A stretch of 64,000 nt of DNA from Acidimicrobiia bacterium (GCA_025928935.1 JAICNB010000004.1:19687-83686), one strand, 5' to 3'. Shown: positions 26,385 to 33,875, counted from the first letter of the stretch. Translations and numbers: made by a program. The notes: a model not told the origin generated them from the letters alone.

Positions 26385-27284
26385 CTAATAGTGCCAGGGG
26401 TACCGGCCGAAGTCGGGCTCCCGCTTCTCCAGGAAGGCGTCGCGACCCTCTTTGGCCTCATCGGTCATGTAACCGAGACGGGTCGCCTCACCGGCGAAGA
26501 TCTGCTGGCCGACGAGGCCGTCGTCGATGAGGTTGAAGGCGAACTTGAGCATCCGCTGGGCTGTGGGGCTCTTGCTCGTGATCTCGACTGCCCATTCCAG
26601 GGCGACCTTCTCCAGCTCCTCGTGTGCGACCACGGCGTTGACCATCCCCATTTGGTTCGCTTCGGCCGCCGAGTACTCACGACCGAGGAAGAAGATCTCG
26701 CGGGCGCGTTTCTGGCCTATCTGCCGGGCCAGGTACGCCGACCCGTAACCGGCGTCGTACGAGGCGACATCGGCGTCGGTCTGTTTGAAGATGGCGTGTT
26801 CCTCCGAGGCCAGAGTCAGGTCACAGACCACATGGAGGGAATGCCCGCCGCCAACGGCCCATCCGGGGACGACGGCGATGACCACCTTGGGCATGAACCT
26901 GATGAGGCGCTGCACCTCCAGTATGTGGAGACGTCCCAGTCGCGCCTGGTCGACGCTGTCGGCCTCCTCACCGCTCGCGTATTGGTATCCGTCCTTGCCT
27001 CTGATCCGCTGGTCCCCCCCCGAACAAAACGCCCACCCACCGTCTTTGGGCGATGGCCCGTTGCCGGTGAGGAGGACACAGCCGACATCGGCGGACTGGC
27101 GGGCGTGGTCGAGGGCTGCGAACAGCTCGTCCACTGTGTGAGGGCGAAAGGCATTTCGCACCTCGGGACGGTCGAAGGCGATCCGCACCACCCCGTGCCC
27201 GATCGCCTTGTGATAGGTGATGTCGGTGAACTCGAAACCGGCGACCATATCCCAGGCCGATTCGTCGAAAAGCGCAGAGACCAC
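26385..27284 (-). CDS. menB: 1,4-dihydroxy-2-naphthoyl-CoA synthase
   Basis: A crotonase-fold enzyme closing the naphthoquinone ring. MenB signatures are all present: GFEFTDITYHKA, FCSGGDQRIRG, GWAVGGGHSLHVVCDL, DAGYGSAYLARQIGQKRA and the C-terminal FLEKREPDFGRYPW. The GTG start (VVSALFDESAWDMVAG) gives 299 residues and matches the family N-terminus better than the ORF start. It is transcribed divergently from menE across an 82-bp spacer. Confidence 0.95.
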   Translation of the reverse strand: MVSALFDESAWDMVAGFEFTDITYHKAIGHGVVRIAFDRPEVRNAFRPHTVDELFAALDHARQSADVGCVLLTGNGPSPKDGGWAFCSGGDQRIRGKDGYQYASGEEADSVDQARLGRLHILEVQRLIRFMPKVVIAVVPGWAVGGGHSLHVVCDLTLASEEHAIFKQTDADVASYDAGYGSAYLARQIGQKRAREIFFLGREYSAAEANQMGMVNAVVAHEELEKVALEWAVEITSKSPTAQRMLKFAFNLIDDGLVGQQIFAGEATRLGYMTDEAKEGRDAFLEKREPDFGRYPWHY

Positions 27285-27366
27285 CCGCGCAGGATACGAG
27301 CGGGGACCGTTGTGTGAAGATTCTTGGGCCACGAGAGCACAATTCGGATCGCATGATGGTGATCCG

Positions 27367-28560
27367 ATGCTCGATTGGCTGAAGAGACAAGACCCGGGGC
27401 GAGTGTTCCTCGAGACGACGGGGGAGAGTCTCACCTACGGGGAGATGGTGGAGGCTGTCGAGAGGCGGGCCGTGACCGGGGTCGAGGTGATCAGGCCCCG
27501 GCTCGACGTCCGATCGGCCGTCGACGTCCTGGCTGTGATGTCCCGAGGCTCGGCGGTGCTGGTCGGCGACGGCATCGGCCCGGGCCGGGTCGATCCTTCC
27601 GGTGCGGCCACCGTGATGTTCACTTCGGGGACGACAGGTGGACCGAAGGGGGTACGGCTCACCCGGGCGAACTGGGATGCGGCGGCCGATGCCTCCATGC
27701 GCCACCTTGGTCTCGGTCCCGACGATGTCTGGCTGCTGGCGATGCCATTGCATCACGTCGCCGGTATTTCCATCCTGCTCAGATCGGCCTATGCCGGAGG
27801 CCGGGTACGGATGCTCGACGGCTTCGATGCTCGGGCCCATGCAGCCGAACTGCGCAGGGGAGTGACGATGGCCTCCATGGTGCCGACGATGCTGGCCCGG
27901 GTCCTCGACGTCGCCACGGGAACCCATGACGGCCTCAGAGCCGTCCTGCTCGGTGGTGGGCCGATACCGGACCGCCTCTTGGAGAGAGGTCTCGCCACCG
28001 GTTTGCCGCTGCTCCCCACCTACGGGCTGACCGAGACGGCGGGCCAGGTGGCCACCCTCCGGCCGGGCGACCCACCGGCGAACCGGGGGCATCCCCTGCC
28101 CGGCGTTGAGCTGCAGATCGTGCCCGACGGCCGCATCGCGGTGCGCGGGCCGATGGTGAGCCCCGGCTATGTCGGGGAGCCGGACCGGGGCCGGGATGAC
28201 TGGCTGGTGACAGGCGACCTCGGCTCGATCGACGAGGATGGGGCCCTACGCGTCCTGGGCAGGGCCGACACGGTGATCGTGAGTGGGGGTGAGAACATCG
28301 ACCCGGGGATGGTCGAGGCCGAGATCGCCTCCCTGGCCCGTGTCGACGGGGCGCTCGTGGTGGGCTTGCCCAGCCAGGAGTGGGGGATGGAGTCGGCCTG
28401 CCTCTACGTCGGCGAGATCGGCGAGGGCGAGGTGGAGAGACAGCTGAGAGAGAGGCTGCCCGGGTTCATGATCCCGAAGCGCTGGCTCAGGGTGTCCGAG
28501 CTGCCTGTGACTTCGATGGGGAAGCCGGACCGCGTTGCCGCAGCGCGTTGTTTCAGCTGA
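27367..28560 (+). CDS. menE: o-Succinylbenzoate-CoA ligase
   Basis: An ANL-superfamily adenylate-forming enzyme that makes OSB-CoA for MenB. Its 397 residues are compact because the N-terminal domain is shortened. The P-loop TSGTTGGPKG, YGLTETAG, the hinge LVTGDLGSIDEDGALRVLGRADTVIVSGGENIDP and the catalytic Lys in TSMGKPDR are seen. The start is ATG (MLDWLKRQDPG). The context with menB and menA supports MenE over other acyl-CoA ligases. The 3' end overlaps the convergent O-methyltransferase by 8 bp. Confidence 0.9.
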   Translation: MLDWLKRQDPGRVFLETTGESLTYGEMVEAVERRAVTGVEVIRPRLDVRSAVDVLAVMSRGSAVLVGDGIGPGRVDPSGAATVMFTSGTTGGPKGVRLTRANWDAAADASMRHLGLGPDDVWLLAMPLHHVAGISILLRSAYAGGRVRMLDGFDARAHAAELRRGVTMASMVPTMLARVLDVATGTHDGLRAVLLGGGPIPDRLLERGLATGLPLLPTYGLTETAGQVATLRPGDPPANRGHPLPGVELQIVPDGRIAVRGPMVSPGYVGEPDRGRDDWLVTGDLGSIDEDGALRVLGRADTVIVSGGENIDPGMVEAEIASLARVDGALVVGLPSQEWGMESACLYVGEIGEGEVERQLRERLPGFMIPKRWLRVSELPVTSMGKPDRVAAARCFS

Positions 28561-29203
28561 CCCGGAGCGCGACCATCACGCCTTCCCGGAACGGGAAGGC
28601 GGCCGCCTCGAAATCGGTGTCGGCCGCCACGTGCCGGTTGAACTCGTCGGTGCCGTGCCCCTGGTCGATCCAACCCTCGCCCGTCCCGTAGACGTTGTCG
28701 GCGATGACCAGCCCACCCACCGGGATGAGGGATCGAACGAGCTCGAAATAGCCGATGTACTCGGACTTGATGGCATCGAGGAACAGCACGTCGATATCGC
28801 CCGTCTCCAGCTCGCCTGCCAGCTGCGCGAGCACCTCCAGGCCGGCGCCGATCCGAAGGTCGACGCGGTCGGCGATGCCGGCATCGACGAACTGCTGTGC
28901 TGCGAATCGGGCGTGTAACGGCTCGTATTCGATGGTGATGAGACGCCCGTCGGGCCTGAGCCCGCGGGTCAGCCAGATCCCGGAGTAGCCGGCGAGGGTC
29001 CCCACCTCGACTGCGAGACGTCCCTCGGTCATCGAGGTGAGGATCATGAGAAGGCGTCCGACATCCGGGCCGACCGCGATGGCGGGCAGGCCCGCTGTCA
29101 CGGCGTCTTCCATCAACCCGGCCAGATGCTCGTCTTGTGAGCCGAACACCTCGCGGGAGTACCGGTTTATGAAGTCCCAGGTCTCAGGGGTCATGGTCGC
29201 CAT
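28553..29203 (-). CDS. O-methyltransferase (COMT/CCoAOMT-like)
   Basis: A 216-residue class I methyltransferase of the Methyltransf_3 family: AVEVGTLAGYSGIWLTRGL (SAM site), ITIEYEP, the metal-binding VLFLDAIKSEYIGYF and GGLVIADNVYG. Such enzymes methylate catechol-type hydroxyls with a divalent metal. The substrate is unknown; nothing ties it to menaquinone beyond position. It starts 29 bp after the sigma factor gene, across a hairpin. Confidence 0.9.
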   Translation of the reverse strand: MATMTPETWDFINRYSREVFGSQDEHLAGLMEDAVTAGLPAIAVGPDVGRLLMILTSMTEGRLAVEVGTLAGYSGIWLTRGLRPDGRLITIEYEPLHARFAAQQFVDAGIADRVDLRIGAGLEVLAQLAGELETGDIDVLFLDAIKSEYIGYFELVRSLIPVGGLVIADNVYGTGEGWIDQGHGTDEFNRHVAADTDFEAAAFPFREGVMVALRVS

Positions 29204-29213
29204 GTGACGACGT

Positions 29214-29235
29214 TAGGCACGTGTGTCGGTGCCTA
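29214..29235 (-). repeat. Inverted repeat at the sigma factor/O-methyltransferase junction
   Basis: Seven-base arms TAGGCAC and GTGCCTA are separated by 8 nt, beginning with the TAG stop of the sigma gene. No U-tract follows, so it could be a processing or attenuation hairpin or an operator. Confidence 0.5.
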
Positions 29236-30180
29236 GGCAGCCCTCATGTCCTCGACCGATCTGAGATCGGCGGCGAGAAGTGCCAATGCCTCGGTGACCA
29301 GTTCCCGCACCTCGGTCTCGGGGACGCCGGTCACATTGGAGACCGTGGAGAACGCTGCGGGAGCGCCGTCGGTGAACCCGAAGCGCAGCTCCAGTACCTG
29401 CCGGTGAAGCTCGGGGAGATGGGACAGGCTGGCCCGAAGTGTGTCCTCCACGATCCGGTACTCGACCTCGGTGGCCGGGTCGATCGCCTCCGAGTCGGTG
29501 ATGAAGTCGCCCAGCAGGGCACCGTCCTCGCCGACCGGGGTCTCGAGTGCGACCGTGGTGGCCACGGACAGCGCCTTCTCGACGTCGACCACAGTCACAC
29601 CGGTGAGATCGGCGATCTCCTCGGGCGTCGCGACCCGTCCCATCTTGGTGCGCAGCTCGTCGGCGGCGCCCCGCACGACTGGGAGGATGTCGAAGAGGGC
29701 AGAGGGGATATGGATGGTGTCGCTCTGATCGGCACGGGCGCGCTGCAGCGCCTGGCGGATCCACCAGGTGGCATAAGTCGAGAACTTGAATCCCTTGCGC
29801 CAGTCGAACTTCACGACAGCCCTGATCAGGCCCAGGTTGCCCTCCTGGATCAGGTCGAGCATCTCGACGTTGGGCCCGGCGTAGAGACGGGCGTTGGACA
29901 CGACGAGACGCAGGTTGGCCTCGATGAACTCCTGACGGGCCCGGGAGCCCTCACGGGCGGCGCGCTGCAGACGCACCCTTTGGGACGCGTCCTTCACGCC
30001 TGCCTCCAGGGCGGCGCGGGCATCAGACCCGGCCTCCATGGCCTGGGCGAGTCTGACCTCGTCCTCGGCGGTGAGCAGGGGTCTGCCCCCGATCCCTGAC
30101 AGGTAGTGGCTCAGGGAATCGCTGGTGAGACGCCCCGTCTCGTCTACTAGTGAACCGTGTCTGGTGTCTGCGTTACGCAT
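29233..30180 (-). CDS. Sigma-70 family RNA polymerase sigma factor (divergent group 2-like)
   Basis: 315 residues with regions 1.2 (DSLSHYLSGIGGRPLLTAEDEVRLAQAME), 2 (FIEANLRLVVSNARLY, LDLIQEGNLGLIRAVVKFDWRKGFKFSTYATWWIRQAL), 3 and 4. Region 2 is close to SigA. Region 4.2 is not: the -35-reading helix, normally like GVTRERVRQIEARAL, reads GVPETEVRELVTEAL. Start ATG MRNADTRHG. A perfect SOS-type palindrome overlaps the predicted -10. arfB ends 60 bp upstream. Likely a stress sigma factor with altered -35 preference (inference). Confidence 0.9.
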   Translation of the reverse strand: MRNADTRHGSLVDETGRLTSDSLSHYLSGIGGRPLLTAEDEVRLAQAMEAGSDARAALEAGVKDASQRVRLQRAAREGSRARQEFIEANLRLVVSNARLYAGPNVEMLDLIQEGNLGLIRAVVKFDWRKGFKFSTYATWWIRQALQRARADQSDTIHIPSALFDILPVVRGAADELRTKMGRVATPEEIADLTGVTVVDVEKALSVATTVALETPVGEDGALLGDFITDSEAIDPATEVEYRIVEDTLRASLSHLPELHRQVLELRFGFTDGAPAAFSTVSNVTGVPETEVRELVTEALALLAADLRSVEDMRAA

Positions 30181-30196
30181 GGTCTGCACACACCAT

Positions 30197-30210
30197 CGAA
30201 CGTAGGTTCG
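30197..30210 (-). promoter_or_regulatory. LexA/SOS-type box overlapping the sigma factor -10
   Basis: CGAACGTAGGTTCG is a perfect CGAAC-N4-GTTCG palindrome, the SOS box of Gram-positive bacteria, 16 bp upstream of the ATG. On the coding strand the predicted promoter is TTGGAA-N16-TACGTT, and TACGTT lies within the palindrome, a typical repressor position. Confidence 0.7.
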
Positions 30211-30226
30211 CAGCCGGTAATTCCAA
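30199..30226 (-). promoter_or_regulatory. Predicted promoter of the sigma factor gene
   Basis: The -35 TTGGAA (4/6 to consensus), a 16-bp spacer and -10 TACGTT lie between the arfB stop and the sigma factor ATG. Confidence 0.5.
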
Positions 30227-30240
30227 GATCTCGGTCTCGT

Positions 30241-30648
30241 TCAATCGTGATAGGGCCGCTGCCGAGCCCTCTTCTTCTCGCCTCGGGCCTTCTTATCGGC
30301 GAGACGCCGCTCCTTCGCCGCCTTCGACGGTTTGGTCTTCTTGCGGGGCTTCTGTTCCACCATTGCCGTCTCGAGGCGCTCGGTGAGACGTTGTCTCGCG
30401 ATCTCGCGATTTCGCCACTGCGATCGGGTGTCGGATGAAGACACCTCCACCACCCGACCGAGCCCCCGGACCAACGTCTGCCGAACAGGCTCAAGAAGAG
30501 ATGAGGCGGTGATGTCCAATCGAAGGGTGACTGCGGTTTCGGTCTTGTTGGCGTGCTGGCCACCGGGCCCGCCCGGAGTGTCGAATCTCTCTTCGATCTC
30601 GCCCTCTGGGATCGACCAGTCCCCGAACTCGATCGCGTCGGAGGTCAC
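30241..30648 (-). CDS. arfB: Ribosome rescue factor ArfB (YaeJ/ICT1 family)
   Basis: It releases stalled peptides on ribosomes lacking a stop codon. The 135 residues hold the catalytic GGQ in TPGGPGGQHANKTETAV and a C-terminal basic tail (KPRKKTKPSKAAKERRLADKKARGEKKRAR), which in ArfB inserts into the mRNA channel. There is no codon-recognition domain, which separates it from RF1/RF2. The GTG start overlaps the ino1 stop as GTGA. Confidence 0.92.
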   Translation of the reverse strand: MTSDAIEFGDWSIPEGEIEERFDTPGGPGGQHANKTETAVTLRLDITASSLLEPVRQTLVRGLGRVVEVSSSDTRSQWRNREIARQRLTERLETAMVEQKPRKKTKPSKAAKERRLADKKARGEKKRARQRPYHD

Positions 30649-31967
30649 ACCTCTTCGTAGTACTCGGTGCCGAGATGGGTTATCAGCTCTTCACCCATCA
30701 TGTGTCGGAGCGTGTTCTTCAGCTTGGTGAGCTGGATGAAGAGGTCGTTCTCGGGGTAGAGGCCGGGAGCCGACTGCGGGCTCTTGAAGTAGAACGAGAG
30801 CCACTCCTGTACCCCGGCCCACCCGGAACGCGCGGCGAGATCCATGAATAGGGCCAGGTCGAGCACGATGGGGGCAGCCAGGATCGAGTCCTTGCAGAGG
30901 AAGTCGATCTTGATCTGCATCGGGTAGCCGAGCCATCCGAAGATGTCGATGCTGTCCCACCCCTCCTTGTCGTCGCCCCGGGGCGGGTAGTAGTTGATGC
31001 GGACCTTGTGATAGATGTCGCCGTAGAGCTCGGGATAGACCTCGGGCTGGAGGATCTGCTCGAGGACACCTAGTTTGGAAACCTCCTTCGACCTGAAGCT
31101 ATCGGGATCGTCGAGGACCTCGCCGTCACGATTGCCCAGGATGTTGGTGGAGAACCAACCCCTCACCCCAAGCATCCGGGCCTTGAGGCCGGGCGCCACC
31201 ATCGTCTTCATCAGCGTCTGGCCCGTCTTGAAGTCTTTGCCCGAGATCGGCACCTCCTCCTGGGCGGCGAGCTCGACCAGAGCCGGAGTGTCCACCGTGA
31301 GGTTCGGTGCACCGTTGGCGAAGGGCACCTTCATCTTGAGGGCGGCATAGGCGTAGATCTGCGAGGGGCTGATGGCAGGGTCGTTGTCTTTCAGCCCCTG
31401 CTCGAAAGCCTGGAGGTCGGAATGGACAGCGGATGGCTCCTCGTATGCCTCGGTCGAGCCACACCAGACCATTACGAGACGGTCGACGCCCCGTTCGCCT
31501 CGAAAATGGTCGATGTCTTCCATCAGACGCTCTGCCAGGTCCATGTGGGTCGCGGCTTCCTTGACCTGGTCGATGCCTTCGAGATTCTTCACCCATCGGC
31601 TGGAGAACACCGCCGGGTAGGGTCGCACCGCCCGGAGCTCGTCGCCGATTCCCTCGATGTCTCGGGCGTCGAGGACCCCCGCCTTCATCGCCGAGGTGTA
31701 GGCATCGTCGGAGTAGGGATCCCAGCCACCGAACTCGAGGTCGTCGAGACCGGCGAGGGGGACGAGGTCCTTGATCAGCGGATTGCGGCCGTCGGTCCTC
31801 TTCCCCAGACGGATGTGGGACAGTTGGGACAGTGAACCGAAGGGTTGGGCGTAACCCTTGCGGGCGGCAAGGACCCCTGCGATGAATGTGGTGGAGACGG
31901 CTCCCATGCCGGGGGTGAGGATCCCGAGCTTCCCGGTGGCGGGGGCCGGCGGCTGACTTGGCGACAT
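30645..31967 (-). CDS. ino1: Inositol-3-phosphate synthase
   Basis: It converts glucose-6-phosphate to 1L-myo-inositol-3-phosphate using NAD, feeding phosphatidylinositol and, in many actinobacteria, mycothiol. The 440-residue form is longer than the ~365-residue mycobacterial Ino1. Blocks: LGILTPGMGAVSTTFIAG (NAD), MVWCGSTEAY, PISGKDFKTGQTLMKT with the catalytic lysines, and RGWFSTNILGNRDG. The ATG at MSPSQPPAP has an ideal CAGGAGG 6 bp upstream; the ORF-track extension is spurious. Confidence 0.93.
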   Translation of the reverse strand: MSPSQPPAPATGKLGILTPGMGAVSTTFIAGVLAARKGYAQPFGSLSQLSHIRLGKRTDGRNPLIKDLVPLAGLDDLEFGGWDPYSDDAYTSAMKAGVLDARDIEGIGDELRAVRPYPAVFSSRWVKNLEGIDQVKEAATHMDLAERLMEDIDHFRGERGVDRLVMVWCGSTEAYEEPSAVHSDLQAFEQGLKDNDPAISPSQIYAYAALKMKVPFANGAPNLTVDTPALVELAAQEEVPISGKDFKTGQTLMKTMVAPGLKARMLGVRGWFSTNILGNRDGEVLDDPDSFRSKEVSKLGVLEQILQPEVYPELYGDIYHKVRINYYPPRGDDKEGWDSIDIFGWLGYPMQIKIDFLCKDSILAAPIVLDLALFMDLAARSGWAGVQEWLSFYFKSPQSAPGLYPENDLFIQLTKLKNTLRHMMGEELITHLGTEYYEEV

Positions 31968-32029
31968 GAGACCTCCTGGTCCAAACGATAGGGCAATCCG
32001 GCGCTGCACTATCGATCGCCCCGCCCACA

Positions 32030-32035
32030 TAGGCT
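32030..32035 (+). promoter_or_regulatory. Predicted -10 of a leaderless DUF6941 promoter
   Basis: TAGGCT is followed by six bases and the ATG; there is no ribosome-binding site. It sits in the 74-bp divergent spacer with ino1. Confidence 0.45.
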
Positions 32036-32041
32036 GACAAC

Positions 32042-32497
32042 ATGGATCGCGCCCCTGACTCGATTGGCCCGACCATCGATGTGGCCCTGCTCGCCGATGC
32101 GGTCCAGGCGGTCCGGGGCAAGCTCTTCGTGCTCGGGGGTGGCTGGGACACCCTCTGGGTGCGCTCCTTTCCGGCGCGGCACCCCAGTATGGCGATCGGT
32201 CTGCGCCTCCGCGTCCCGAGCTCGTGGCGCGCCGACGTGCTCGATCTGTCGGTCGACCTCCAGGACGCGGACGGCGCTCCACTCATGACCAAGCCGCTCT
32301 CGCACCAGGTGAAGCTTCCGGCCCACCCTCAGGCCACGCCGGCCACCGACTTCGGCGTGGTCAGGTCTTTCACGTTCAACAATCTCCTCTTCTCCTCCGA
32401 GGGCTCCTATTCATTCGTGATCACGGTCGACGACGAACCGGTGTCGCGTCTTCGCTTCATGGTCAGGGCGCGCCCCACGGAGCCTCCCGGCGTCTGA
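32042..32497 (+). CDS. DUF6941 family protein
   Basis: A small 151-residue beta-rich protein. The N-terminal phrase VALLADAVQAVRGKLFVLGGGWDTLWV and the C-terminal SEGSYSFVITVDDEPVSRLRFMV are what I recognise from the DUF6941 family, whose function is unknown. No signal peptide or catalytic motif is seen. It is transcribed divergently from ino1. Confidence 0.75.
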   Translation: MDRAPDSIGPTIDVALLADAVQAVRGKLFVLGGGWDTLWVRSFPARHPSMAIGLRLRVPSSWRADVLDLSVDLQDADGAPLMTKPLSHQVKLPAHPQATPATDFGVVRSFTFNNLLFSSEGSYSFVITVDDEPVSRLRFMVRARPTEPPGV

Positions 32498-32585
32498 CCA
32501 TCCTCACGCGCTCTGCGCGCGGCGATATCACTATCTGCGCGGAGTTGGCGTAAGGAGCCGGTGCCCCATAGGGTGCCCCCGCTGC

Positions 32586-32617
32586 GAGGGACCCCAGGAA
32601 AGTCCCTCGTTTTTGTT
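32586..32617 (+). terminator. Rho-independent terminator or attenuator ahead of the M23 gene
   Basis: CGAGGGAC and GTCCCTCG form an 8-bp stem around CCCAGGAAA, followed by TTTTTGTTT. It lies about 90 bp after the DUF6941 stop and 20 bp before the next gene's ATG, so it may end the upstream transcript or act as an attenuator in the M23 leader. Confidence 0.75.
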
Positions 32618-32638
32618 TCACAAGAGGTCAGGAGTTCT

Positions 32639-33265
32639 ATGACGTCCCGAGGAAAGGCCGCGCCCTTTCTCACTCTGGTGCTGGCGGCATCCATCGTCGC
32701 CGGCTTCGCTGTCCCCGCCAGTCGCGCACAGGCGGAGACCGCCCCACCGTTCAATGTCGAGTTCCCCCAGGATTCGCAGGTCACCATCTTCTCGTCGACG
32801 TTCGGCGCCTCGAGGTCGGGTGGCAGACATCATCATGGCAATGATCTGATGGCCCCCAAGCTGACACCTGTCTATGCAGCGGCCGAAGGCGTCATCGCCA
32901 TCGTCGACACCTCGAGTCTCGCGGGTCGGTACGTCGAGATCCAACATGCCGGCGGGTGGACCACCCGCTACATGCATCTCAACAACGACGACCCCGGCAC
33001 GGACAACGGTGGTGCGGATTGGTCGCTCACAGTCGTCGCGGGCCTCGGTGTCGGGAGTCACGTCTTGGCAGGCCAGCAGATCGCCTTTGTGGGCGACTCC
33101 GGGAATGCCGAGTGGACCGGGTCACATACCCACTTCGAATTGGCCTACGAGAGCAGGGCGATAGACCCCTATCCCTACCTGAAGGACGCTTTCATCCGTG
33201 CCCAGGAGATCCGCGCGGCGGCCATTCGTAGCACATTGCGATACGGCGAGGACAAGTTGGCCTGA
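32639..33265 (+). CDS. Secreted M23-family peptidase
   Basis: 208 residues with a signal peptide (FLTLVLAASIVAGFAVPASRAQA). The LytM/M23 fold carries the zinc ligands H-x3-D in HHHGNDLMAP and H-x-H in GSHTHFEL, plus AAAEGVIAIVD and GRYVEIQHAGGWTTRYMHL. It is predicted to cut peptidoglycan cross-links outside the cell. The start was set at MTSRGKAAP, which has AGGTCAGGAG upstream; the ORF track's longer start would run through the terminator hairpin. Confidence 0.9.
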   Translation: MTSRGKAAPFLTLVLAASIVAGFAVPASRAQAETAPPFNVEFPQDSQVTIFSSTFGASRSGGRHHHGNDLMAPKLTPVYAAAEGVIAIVDTSSLAGRYVEIQHAGGWTTRYMHLNNDDPGTDNGGADWSLTVVAGLGVGSHVLAGQQIAFVGDSGNAEWTGSHTHFELAYESRAIDPYPYLKDAFIRAQEIRAAAIRSTLRYGEDKLA

Positions 33266-33270
33266 CACCC

Positions 33271-33753
33271 CTAGTCAAGGGCTCTTTCCTCGTCATCGGC
33301 ACTCCTCCGCTCCTCGGGGAGGACACGGGCGTCGTCCAGGGCGACGACCTCCTCCACCAGCCCGGGGCTACCCGGTGAGACCTGCCCGGTCTCTGCCGAT
33401 TCGACAGGCGGGCAGTCGCCGTCGTGGACCCAGATGACCCGGGTCACGCCCGAGGCGGCCGCTGCGGCCGCCCAACCGCGCATCACCTGCAGTTCGGTGG
33501 TCGCGAAGGCGCGCTCTCTGGTGTCGCGTGCGGCCTCGGTGACAAGGACAACAGTGAAGCAGTTGGTGAGCGAGCCCTGGATGTGGCTCTCGTCCGACAC
33601 ATCGCCCAATGCGACCTTCACACCCATGGCCCTGAGCTCGGCGACTGACCCCGGATCAGAGACGAAGGCCCTTACCTCACGCCCCGGTGCCACCAGCCCG
33701 ACGACCAGGGCTCGTCCATTCTCGGTGTCGGCTCCGACCACCATCACCGGCAT
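33271..33753 (-). CDS. NAD(P)-binding Rossmann-fold protein (NmrA-like)
   Basis: 160 residues beginning MPVMVVGADTENGRALVVGL. The usual GxxGxxG is changed to GADTENG, so cofactor binding is doubtful. VRAFVSDPGSVAELRAMGVKVALGDVSD is typical of atypical SDRs of the NmrA/NAD(P)H-binding group, and VTRVIWVHDGDCPP replaces the active-site strand. The C-terminus is short and acidic. A redox-sensing or degenerate SDR role is possible. It converges on the M23 gene. Confidence 0.7.
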   Translation of the reverse strand: MPVMVVGADTENGRALVVGLVAPGREVRAFVSDPGSVAELRAMGVKVALGDVSDESHIQGSLTNCFTVVLVTEAARDTRERAFATTELQVMRGWAAAAAASGVTRVIWVHDGDCPPVESAETGQVSPGSPGLVEEVVALDDARVLPEERRSADDEERALD

Positions 33754-33795
33754 GGGCCGAACCTAACCCCTTTCCGCAAGGTTGCCGGCACCGCT

Positions 33796-33824
33796 CGGCG
33801 AACTCTGCAGCCCTGAGTTCGCCG
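33796..33824 (+). repeat. 9-bp inverted repeat upstream of sufB
   Basis: CGGCGAACT and AGTTCGCCG are separated by 11 nt, 27 bp upstream of the predicted sufB -10. There is no U-tract. It could be an activator/repressor site or an RNA hairpin in a longer transcript. Confidence 0.5.
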
Positions 33825-33850
33825 GCTTCCCGGCAGTGGGGGTCATCCGG

Positions 33851-33875
33851 TACAATCCCACTATCGGGATAGTGG
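33851..33875 (+). promoter_or_regulatory. sufB -10 box with overlapping palindromic operator
   Basis: TACAAT is a near-perfect -10. One base after it begins CCACTATCGGGATAGTGG, a perfect palindrome with 8-bp arms and 2-bp centre, which covers the expected +1. This geometry fits a repressor blocking initiation, possibly an Fe-S-sensing Rrf2/SufR-type protein (inference). Confidence 0.6.

Noticed and set aside
31968-32282. N-terminal extension of inositol phosphate synthase in the ORF track
   Set aside because: A strong CAGGAGG ribosome-binding site precedes the internal ATG, and the extension lies in the divergent promoter and antisense to the DUF6941 gene.
32498-32600. ydaO-type c-di-AMP riboswitch before the M23 gene
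   Set aside because: The GGGGnGAAU and GCUAAC blocks of that aptamer are absent; only a terminator is supported.
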